DNA from: Strobilurus pachycystidiatus
Taxonomy: Eukaryota; Basidiomycota; Agaricomycetes; Agaricales; Physalacriaceae
DNA: 64,000 nucleotides
Assembly (NCBI GenBank): GCA_019915135.1
Contig: JAHLMK010000017.1
Coordinates: 1,116,001-1,180,000 of the forward strand
Reading direction: 5' to 3'
Notes under the pieces: model-generated
The model's database searches: none
What the model was told of the DNA's origin: nothing
Seen by the model: the letters and a program-made list of their open reading frames with translations, nothing else
In this document: in pieces, positions 55,638 through 64,000 of the stretch
Numbering within the stretch: position 1 is the first letter of the stretch
Layout of the letters: each line of letters begins with the position of its first letter
Made by a program: the position numbers and the translations under genes

Positions 55638-56916
55638 TCAACTGTCCGGAAACCTCAACAAGTGCTTTTCGTACAGCATTGGAAATGCCATGAGGACACG
55701 CAACATCAAGCTACCGTCCACCTCCCCTAGCGCATCCACGCTGACGGACACGCTCTTCAGGCCTGGCAGTCCCAGCGCCAATGCCGCGTCGAATTTATGC
55801 CATACCAGCGAGGGGACGGTATGAAATTTGGCGGCAGAGCTCTGAGAGAAGGTCAGAGAGACCTCTTCGACGAGGTTCGGGGTCTCAAGGGGTACAGGGA
55901 GGAATTGGAGCGCCTCGAACGAACTAGTCCACCAGAGGACGATGTCGACGATTGCCGAGCCGCAAAAGTAGGGCTCAGTGTAGCACGAAGAGGTCTCGAA
56001 GATGGTGAGTGCGATATGAGGAAAAGAGGCGAGCACCGCGGGGAGAGGGGTGTCGCGTTTATCCACATGGGCAACTGGGAAATGAAATCAATGGGTTGAG
56101 GGTAAGGCGGCGATAATTAGACTCACAGCAGTTTAGAGCCTGAAGTTCTAGCGTACCGGCGCGCTGAAGGATGGGATTCTCCAGTAGAGTTCCTGCAGCA
56201 ATCGCCTCTGTAGAATTGGCAACAGAGATAGACAACTTCGACGTGATGGAGAGGTCCACAACACTATCCGGATCCGAAAGCCACTCTGAGAACGCGCGTG
56301 CGTGGTAGTCCTCATTCAAAGCTAATGTTAGCACCTCAAGGTTCATCGGAAATCGCTCATGGCCCCATGAACAATCTGAGGACGCCACGATCTCCAGATT
56401 CGACAAGGACAATTCGCGGACGTGGGAATGTCGGAAGAGAGTAAAGAGCTCGTTGAGAGGTATATCAAATATATCGTCGATGGATATTCGGATGAGCGTC
56501 GGGAGTGCGAAGACAGTGGTGAGAACGTTGGAAGTGACAGCTACGTCCTTCCAGCTGACGGCGCAAAAGGATAGGTCGAGGCTAACTAGTCCTGCGAAGC
56601 GGCTCACCGCGTCGAGGAAAATGTCCGCTGAATCGATGAACCATGGGCGGTCGTCGCAGACTTCGACATGCCGGACATGGCGAGCAAGATCCGGCGATTT
56701 GTGGAGCAGCTCCAAAAAGCTATGGCATGCGCCCCTCGCGCCGCTTGCCGACGTATGCGACGGGAAGTCAAAAAGTAGGTCGGAGAATAGATGGCGGTAG
56801 CAGGAGTCGCGCCACGCCCTGCAGACGAAGGCGCATACCCTGAGGTCGTCTTCCGCCTGCCAGTGAAGCTCGTCGAGTATGTGGTCTATCAATTCTTGGG
56901 GGAGGATGCAGGACAT
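55638..56916 (-). CDS. F-box protein with leucine-rich-like repeats
   Basis: Exons 56916-56127 and 56074-55638 give 408 aa. The F-box is at the N-terminus (ILPQELIDHILDELHWQAED, VCAFVCRAWRDSCYRHLFSD). The rest is a series of leucine-rich segments (LVSLDLSFCAVSW, HVRELSLSNLEIVASS, NLEVLTLALNEDYHARAFSE, GTLELQALNC) that should form a solenoid for substrate capture by an SCF ubiquitin ligase. The ATG at 56916 is preferred because it directly precedes the F-box; an in-frame ATG at 56955 would add 13 hydrophobic residues. The substrate is unknown. Confidence 0.8.
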
Positions 56917-57654
56917 CTGGGGTTGCAAAAGTAAGAGGGCGCACTGTATGATCAAGGAAGAATCGCACCTTGGGTGAAGGAAGGGTATATTTGACCGCGC
57001 AAGTAGTCAATGCATGAAAGAGGTGAAGGTAAAAGGGCAAGCAGCTGACAGATGATAGAGCCTAGAGCTGAAAGGGTCGCGGCTCGGGATGTTTTACGGT
57101 CCGAAAACTCCGAAGGTCTATCCCATGTTCCTTGTGCCTATGTAGGCCTGCATCGATGAGAGGTGAGCACAATGGGCTCTACTGCAACAGGCATTTCTCG
57201 AATTAACGCCAGGCATTCCAACTTCTGCTGAAAAACCATCAAATTTCAAGTCGTCAGCGCGTTAGCAAGCACGACGCACGTCCTTTCTACGCGAATGGCG
57301 CTACTAGTATGACACGCAGACTCGGACCCATCGCACATGAAGGCAGCCGCTGAGTATGACCACAGACGTGCCCATATAGTATTGACGCGTCAATGTCGTT
57401 GTTTGCGGTTGGCGCGCCGCGCGCGTCAGCAGAGTACTTTAAAACGGAGCAAGTCGACTCTCGATTACTTACCTGCACAACACGATCGGAACAGCTTTGG
57501 AACCAATTCAGCCTAATATGTCGACATTGACCCGCTGACCACGAGTCGGAGGCATAGAGAGGTTGCTAACTTCTTCATCTAGTAACTGCTAACCGGGATA
57601 GTGTCTCATGTGCCCAAACAAGGACGTCGTTGCCACTGATGGACTATCACTGCC
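56917..57654. other. Divergent promoter region
   Basis: Lies between the F-box gene (-) and the large hypothetical gene (+). No gene seen. Confidence 0.5.
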
Positions 57655-57684
57655 TTGTTATACTGTGCCGTCAACAGCACCAAA

Positions 57685-59865
57685 ATGCCGCGCTTTCCTT
57701 CTCTCTTTCGGACCTCCTCGAAGAAATCATCGCAAGACAAAGACAACCGAAAGAAACTGGCTTCCAGGGCTCTCAAAAACGGTAGCAGTATCCGTACTGC
57801 GGAACTGCTGTCGAAGAGCGCCTCTAATAACATCGGGATCGATCCTAATGTCTCCATACCTCTCCACCTTCGCCGTCCTCCAGCTGGTGCGCGCCATGCC
57901 GCCAGGCAAAGTACTTCCTCTCGCAATGTGACGTGGTCTCTGCCTACCTCGTCCCAGAGAGATCATGGACACATTTCTACTACTAGCCTCGCATCATCTA
58001 AAACACGCTGGGAAGGACACGGACACACACTCAGCATCAGCGAGACCAGTAGTGATATGCACACCTCCTCTTCTTTCAGTTCTAGCTCTCAGGTTCCCTA
58101 TCAATCGGCCAAATCGCTCGGTAAGCGCCCTATGCGTGATACTCCGAGTAGTAGAGCGCCAGCGACTCTTCCACCCATCAGCGAGGGGAGCTGGTCACAG
58201 CGAGGCAGCAGTATTCCTAGCATCGCATCCTGGTCCGAACGGCCGAATGGAAGCCCGGGATATATGACTCCAGATACAGAAATGGGCACTCTACAAGACC
58301 ATTCCGTTTCTGGCGACAAGGCGTCTAGGACTGGGCTGGAAGCATCCAGTTCGGCTGCCCTAGTCCCAGAGGCTGTCGAGGTTGGTAGCAGTGCTGCTCC
58401 GCAGGTGACACCATCGACGATTACTTCTGTCGTACCAGCCGCTACTGTCGAGGAGCTCAAGAAGGACGTTATCACAGACCAGCCCAGTATAGTGACCAGT
58501 CCGAAGCCTTCCTCTACAGTCACTGCCACCTCGACCCAAATCTCCACCGCCAGTGCCTACGCGCGGAAACACGCTCTTAAATTGCCACAGGCTGCCACTG
58601 CTCCTCCTCATGTAGCACCTGTCCCTCCCCCGCCATATTCCTCGGCCCCTCCTTTACCTGTCACCGATCCAGCGAATGTCAGGCAACCACAAGGTCAGGA
58701 TGCTCATTCTATATCAACACCGGCTTCCAAACCTGTGTCAATCCCCGCTCCCAATCCACCCGTCGCACGACCCGTGCCTATCCCCAAACCACCAGAGCCT
58801 CCGCGCCCAATAGTTCGGCGCATCACCGAGGCCAGTGATGTCAACGCGATTCCTATTATCCTCGCGTTGATGCATGACTGCTACCTCTTCGTCGACGAGC
58901 TTAGGCGAGGGGTTACCCCTGGTAGCCTGTTCGCCAAGCGGCATCGATACCTCTCGCTCTATGTTGCGGCTCAAGACATAAAGGCATTCGAAGAGGTGTT
59001 GGACAAAGAAGGGTTGACAATGAGGTATACGGCCCTGCGGGAACTCGTCGTATTGAGACAGAGAACGCTCTACGCGACCCCGCTCGAGCTCAAGCGCCTC
59101 TATCGCACGAAGGGGAACGAAGAGAGGTTCAATCTGCGATGGATCATATCTGTGGTATTTGCTGAGCGCGTTGCAGGTGCGAAAGAGGACGTGACGCAAC
59201 GTCTCTTCGATCTTCTTCGTCTCATATACCAGCAGCTTAGCGGTATTCCCCGCGCCGCAGACACACACGCTATGGTGAACCGCATCAGGACCTACCTCGA
59301 GGTTCCTCATCTTCCCCTTCATGACGCAAAGCCCTCTTCAGCTCCCGTATATCTGTCCGGCGACGAAGAACGCGCTCTTATCTATGACATCGTCTTGGCC
59401 CTCCTGGGAATGACCTGGAACGGCTTCAAGACCTCTACAGGCTTCATATCCCAGTCTGCCATTCCAGCAGATCAACGACAGGTATACAACTCGGAGTTCT
59501 CGGGTCGTCTGGTGCTCGCGCGGGATGTCCTCTGTGGGCTGTTGCCAGGCCCTTCTCCGCTGACAGCTGAAACAGCATTCGAGGTGTACGTCCAGCCGTT
59601 GATGAACCGGAGGACGGAGTGGTACTTCTGTGAGTGTCCGTTTCCCTGTCGGTGCTTGATATATGACTCATACGTGTATGTAGACAACGTCGTTTCGCCA
59701 GGGGAGCGGGCCTACCTTGACTCCGGTGCCTTGCTGAACATCAGAGCGTATCTGGAGGAACTCTCGCGGACAAACAAGGCGTGGCGCAGCCAACGCTGCG
59801 TGTCATTCATGATGACGCGCTTGGACGTGTTGCTGCAGAGATTTTATCCGTCTCTCGAGGAATAG
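57685..59865 (+). CDS. Large hypothetical protein with Ser/Pro-rich leader and conserved helical C-terminus
   Basis: One long open frame, up to 736 aa from an ATG at 57655; the second ATG at 57685 (MPRFPSLFRTSSKKS) looks like the natural start. Residues 1-390 are Ser/Pro/Thr-rich and disordered, with PVPPPPYSSAPPLP and ARPVPIPKPPEPPRP. From about residue 395 the sequence becomes globular and helical (AIPIILALMHDCYLFVDELR, LYVAAQDIKAFEEVLDKEGL, IYDIVLALLGMTWNGFKTST). I do not recognise the domain. A 54-nt stretch (59630-59683) has good intron borders and a Cys-rich translation, and is in frame either way. Confidence 0.7.
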   Translation: MPRFPSLFRTSSKKSSQDKDNRKKLASRALKNGSSIRTAELLSKSASNNIGIDPNVSIPLHLRRPPAGARHAARQSTSSRNVTWSLPTSSQRDHGHISTTSLASSKTRWEGHGHTLSISETSSDMHTSSSFSSSSQVPYQSAKSLGKRPMRDTPSSRAPATLPPISEGSWSQRGSSIPSIASWSERPNGSPGYMTPDTEMGTLQDHSVSGDKASRTGLEASSSAALVPEAVEVGSSAAPQVTPSTITSVVPAATVEELKKDVITDQPSIVTSPKPSSTVTATSTQISTASAYARKHALKLPQAATAPPHVAPVPPPPYSSAPPLPVTDPANVRQPQGQDAHSISTPASKPVSIPAPNPPVARPVPIPKPPEPPRPIVRRITEASDVNAIPIILALMHDCYLFVDELRRGVTPGSLFAKRHRYLSLYVAAQDIKAFEEVLDKEGLTMRYTALRELVVLRQRTLYATPLELKRLYRTKGNEERFNLRWIISVVFAERVAGAKEDVTQRLFDLLRLIYQQLSGIPRAADTHAMVNRIRTYLEVPHLPLHDAKPSSAPVYLSGDEERALIYDIVLALLGMTWNGFKTSTGFISQSAIPADQRQVYNSEFSGRLVLARDVLCGLLPGPSPLTAETAFEVYVQPLMNRRTEWYFCECPFPCRCLIYDSYVYVDNVVSPGERAYLDSGALLNIRAYLEELSRTNKAWRSQRCVSFMMTRLDVLLQRFYPSLEE
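59630..59683 (+). other. In-frame 54-nt optional intron
   Basis: GTGAGT...TGTATGTAG. Removing it changes WYF-(CECPFPCRCLIYDSYVYV)-D to WYFYN. Both forms stay open, so retention would give a product 18 residues longer. Confidence 0.5.
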
Positions 59866-61744
59866 TAATGGGCATGACAGCCTGGGAGCCTCAGGATTAC
59901 CTCGCACCAGCTTCGCACATATGTCGGATTCGACAGTCTGTCAATTGTCGACCCCGCCACAGCGTTCTTGACATCGATATGGGCGGAAAATGAAGTCCAG
60001 TGGACACTGAGGATTGACATGGTGGCGTGTAGAGGATGTGGCGAACGAACGCGGCGTTGGGGACTTGGCGCTACTTGGCAAAAGCTAGGCAAGCATGCAT
60101 TGTGCAGGGAGGCGTTGCAATGAATGTTCCACGCAAGCGATTGATGTTCCAGGAAGTTCCGAAGCTTGAAGTACTAGGAACGCAAGGTAAGGATAGCTGT
60201 TATTGCAGCAGGTATAAAGCTACTCAATAAGTACATACTTATGCGAAGACTCACAATAACGGCAGATTTACCTTTTGAGAATTTTTTTTGCTTCGCCGCC
60301 AACAGAAGTAGCACTCATCCTAGCAGTTGCATCCATGAGTACACGCGAGGTCGCGTCACAGTTGCGGTGGCGCACGGGTACTTTCTCGGTGAAACTTCTA
60401 TTGGGCCGAGTCCCGACGATAGTTTCTCGCGAGTAAGTTGAGTACTATACTAGAGACTTACGAGGTGATTTCTCGCGCGACGTCGCGTACGTTCCGCCGT
60501 AAAGAGAGCCTTCGGGCATCTCGGTTTTGTGAACGACACGCGCTTGAAGATGTATGGTGCATTTCGGACACACCAAGAAGTCGCGGATGCTCATGGACTT
60601 CGCATTAGCGTATAGAAGCAGCGGTTGATTAAGCATGGGGAAGATGCATGCGGGAAGTTCTCTAATTGTATGTGCGGAGAGTGACTCGGACGCGTCGGTC
60701 GATGAAGGACATGCATCGGCAGCAGGGGATTGCGGTGATCTCAAGATGTTGGGTGAAAGATGCTCGACAGTTCGCGTGACGGGAACCTGACAGGGACTTT
60801 GGCGGCGGCCAACAGTGAACACTGGCACTTCAATGACCATGGTCGTATAAGCTTCAAGGGTCCGACGTCTGTAGATTTTCACGCTAGTGATACGCGCTTG
60901 TATGAATATGGCCCTGGGGGAAATCCGGATGGGGGAACGGCGTCCTACGTATACGGGTCCCTGCAGGTAGGATCATCGCACATCGCGTAGTTGTAGCCGA
61001 GTGTGGGGAGTGTGTCTCGTCGCTCTCGTCCAGTTACTTACCGGTCAATTCAAGAACGTGCGCGCATCTGATCCAATCCACACACTTGGCCGGACGTAAG
61101 CATGTTCGTACCTTTTCACCAGAGCGAAAGCGCACGATGGAGGTGTCCGTGAAGGTTTGATGGCATGGTGAAGTCAATGTCCCTGGAGGCTGTACTTTGT
61201 GATAGTACTTACAGCTGGGAGCCGCCGTATGAGCACGACATTGCATGAGATACTAAGGATATCGATGACAGTGAGGCATAGTCCGAAAGGCTGCGCTCCA
61301 GAAATAGTCACAATGATACGCGTTCATTGGTTAGAACACAGACAGCTTGGCAGGTTCCTGTATCTGCCTGGCGAGACAATTCATTGATGATGGGAAGAAG
61401 AAAAACACTCTGTAGCCCGGGTCTCTGGTATCGGTAAGTGTACGAAGTGAACATTTTGCCCAGGCGAGAAGGTAAACCTGTCTGGACCAGTTGTCTGAGA
61501 CTCTCAGGGATCGACGCTATGAGAAGGGCATGAGAAAGATATTCACAGGAAGGACCCCGGAGAAATCCGCGACATTGGGGGAGAAAGGTGCCCTTTTCGA
61601 GGGAGATTGCGAGGAAAATGGGACGAGTTTCGGGGGCCGTTCCACGTGATCCTTTGATTACGTGACAGGAACAGTGCCTGGAAGTCTGGGTTAAGCGGGC
61701 AGTCGAATCTCTCAGCTCTTGAATTTCCCCTCCCCCGCCGTCTC
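59866..61744. other. Unresolved region with possible minus-strand exons
   Basis: A minus-strand frame at 60445-60882 (VCPKCTIHLQARVVHKTEMP near its end) and one at 61034-61246 (CHQTFTDTSIVRFRSGEK; CVDWIRCAHVLELTGK) look coding. The GTAAGT at about 61040 and the CAG near 60965 would join them in conflicting phases, so I do not call a gene. Confidence 0.3.
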
Positions 61745-64000
61745 ATGCGACAACCGACCGCCTCCGACCGCCCGTCGACTTCGCGACCAACGACGTCGGT
61801 GGGGCCGGCCGTGTACAGCGACTACTACGACGATGTGGACGACGACGAGAGCAGCGATGATGGCGACGTCTTTGCATTCCTGCCGCCTGCTACGCCAGAA
61901 CAGCACCACCCGCTCCAAGGCAGCCAGCCAGCCCCGTCGACAGCAGAGACGTACTCGTCACCCTTATCGGCGCCGCCAGTGACGGCCCCGGCGGCGTCGT
62001 ATCCGTTTGATCCGTATTCGCGCTTTCCCTCTGAAGCCCCAGGCATGGCGGGCAACTTTGCATTCCACCAGCCGGTATCGCAGCCATTAACGCCGCCATC
62101 GACGTCGTCGCACTCGGGGACGGCGACAGACTCTGCGATCCGGATGACACGACTGGGGCAGACCCCGCAGTCGTCGGTCGAAGTGCGCGTCTCGCTGCCC
62201 AGCGGCGGCGGCGCAACGCCGGCCAGTGAGAAGGATCAGGAGAGCATACTGCAGCGGCGGCTGCACACGAAGTCGGACAGCCGCGGGAGCACGAGCATGG
62301 GCGGGAGCTTCATCGAGGGCGAATACGAGGATGGCGACGGGCGGGAAGCCAGCATCAAGTGAGTCGCTCTGCCAGTCGCGTGGAAAGCAGCAGCTCAAGT
62401 GGCGCGCAGAATGGACTTTGACTTTGACGCCATCGACGAGGAGGACTCGCCCTTTGCCGAGGTCCGGGCATCCGTCTCCAACATCGACGATCCGGACATG
62501 CCGGCGCTGACGTTCCGCATGTGGCTGGTGGGCCTCTTCCTCTGCCTCATCAGCGGCGCCCTCAACGTCTTCTTCAACTTCCGCTCCCCCGCCCCCAGCG
62601 TCGTCCCCCTCGCCCTCCTCCTCGTCGCGTACCCCTGCGGCAAGTTCCTCTCCCTCACCCTCCCCATCACCGTCTACCGCCTCCCCCTCCCCACCCTCCC
62701 CTCCGTCCTCGTCCCAAAACCCGCCATCCCCCCCGCCACCCCCTCCACCTTCATGGCGCGTCTGCTCTACATGCTCAACCCCCGCCGTATCTCCCACGCC
62801 ATCCTGTCGCCCCTCTCCCCATCCGGTCCCGCCTACTATGAATTCTCGTTCAACCCCGGCCCGTGGAACATCAAGGAGCATGTCCTTGTCTTCATCATGG
62901 CCAACGTCGCCATCGGCAGCCCGTATGCGCTCTATGCCGTCGTCGTCTCGGAGATCTACTACGATCTACAGCTCAGCTATTGGTTCAGTCTTACCCTCGT
63001 TCTCGCCACTCAGCTTACAGGCTTTGGCCTGGCTGGTGTGTGCCGCCGTTTCCTCGTCTGGCCCGCCTCTATGGTCTGGCCGCAGAATCTCGTCGCGTGT
63101 ACTCTCCTCAACACGCTACACGCCGAAGAAGACGCAGACGAAGTCGTTCCCGATTCTGACTCTGCGCCGCGTCGCAAAGGCACCAGTCGCTACCGCTTCT
63201 TCATGCTCTTGACGCTGGGTGCCTTCCTATGGGCGTTCCTACCAGGTGAGTTCGATCTTTGACTCCATCCATCGGCTAGTGCTAAAGTCGGCTTTCCAGG
63301 CTTCCTCTTCTCGGCCCTCTCCGTCTTTTCGTTCATCTGCTGGGCCGCGCCCAACAACGTCCCCGTCAACCAACTTTTCGGAGTTGCTACTGGCCTCGGC
63401 ATGAGCGTCATAACCTTCGATTGGACTCAGATCAGCTGGATCGGCAGTCCTCTCATGGGTCTGTCTTGTCCTCCGCTCATTGCTCTCACACTGACACGAC
63501 TCCAGTACCCTGGTGGGCCCAAGTCCACGTCATGTTCGGCTTTATCTTCTTCTACTGGATTCTGACGCCTATACTGTATTACACTAATGTAAGATCGGCC
63601 CGGTCTCTCCCACATCTCTTGCTCACGCCTCATCAGCAATGGGATCTCGCATACTTCCCAATCTCAGCCAATGTCCCATATGATCGCTTCGGAAATGTCT
63701 ACAACGTTTCACGCGTCCTCACAAAGGATGACACTTTCGACCTCGAGAGTTACGAAAACTACTCCCAGCTCTATCTCCCAGCGACTTATGCCATGTGTTA
63801 CCTGGTCGCATTTGCCCTATCTACTTGTGTCTTGACACATACAATCCTTTATCACGGGCAGAGTCTGGTCAACGGGGTCAAGAAGATGCGTGTGGAGCAG
63901 GACGATATTCATGCTAAACTGATGAGGAACTATCCCGAAGTACCTGATTGGTGGTATGCCCTATCGTTCGTTACATTCTTCTGTCTGGCAATCGTTGCCG
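61745..64000 (+). CDS. OPT-family oligopeptide transporter (5' part)
   Basis: Exons 61745-62358, 62410-63245, 63300 to about 63458, then further exons to the window edge. The N-terminal ~230 residues are disordered and Ser/Pro/Asp-rich. The transporter core then follows: DIDDPDMPALTFRMW-like segment (DDPDMPALTFRMWLVGLFLC), NVFFNFRSPAPSVVPLALLL, FNPGPWNIKEHVLVFIMANV, LATQLTGFGLAGVCRRFLVW, PASMVWPQNLVACTLLNTL, RYRFFMLLTLGAFLWAFLPG, FSFICWAAPNNVPVNQLFG and WAQVHVMFGFIFFYWILTP. These are hallmarks of proton-coupled oligopeptide transporters in the plasma membrane. The 3' end lies beyond 64000. The unusually long N-terminal leader is notable. Confidence 0.85.

Noticed and set aside
62087..62881. 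264-aa Gly/Glu-rich minus-strand ORF
   Set aside because: Antisense of the OPT transporter, whose motifs on the plus strand are unmistakable.

Overview
The window looks like nuclear DNA of a basidiomycete, most likely an Agaricomycete. Genes are split by many ~45-60 nt introns with GT/AG borders and CTRAC-like branch sites, genes are packed on both strands, and several families are typical of mushrooms: BTB proteins with serine/proline-rich leaders, very large F-box proteins, a DUF6535 membrane protein, alpha-type kinases and rve-type integrase proteins. All exon models were spliced by eye and need RNA support.

Left part (1-16.5 kb): the 3' end of an acidic-tailed protein, a decayed membrane-protein locus, BTB gene 1, two lineage-specific hypothetical genes, a ~2.4-kb F-box gene, BTB gene 2 (which carries an internal exon duplication) and a DUF6535 gene.

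Middle part (17-30.4 kb): four genes not usually found together. They are an Fe(II)/2-oxoglutarate dioxygenase-like gene (-), an Ulp1/C48 cysteine protease (+), an alpha-type protein kinase (-) and a DDE integrase-core protein (+). From about 24 kb to 30 kb the DNA is visibly more A/T-rich than its surroundings. The whole block is bracketed by two inverted copies of a ~140-bp repeat (17077-17216 and 29753-30380). The right copy is split by a 494-bp insert with 30-bp perfect terminal inverted repeats. A second, shorter inverted pair lies just outside. This is my best candidate for an undescribed large mobile element, about 13.3 kb.

Right part (31.7-64 kb): ordinary housekeeping and metabolic genes. 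These are the USO1/p115 tether, an MFS sugar transporter, a MOCOS-like class-V aminotransferase, a tyrosine phosphatase, an isochorismatase-like protein with Ser at the nucleophile position, a Ser/Thr-rich single-pass membrane protein, an alanine-transaminase pseudogene, a small hypothetical gene, a dienelactone hydrolase, a multi-finger C2H2 protein, an allantoate-permease-type transporter, an F-box protein, a large hypothetical protein and the first part of an OPT oligopeptide transporter. Several of these genes can only be read in frame if some introns use GC instead of GT at the 5' splice site (six candidates), and there are microexons of 9-10 nt.
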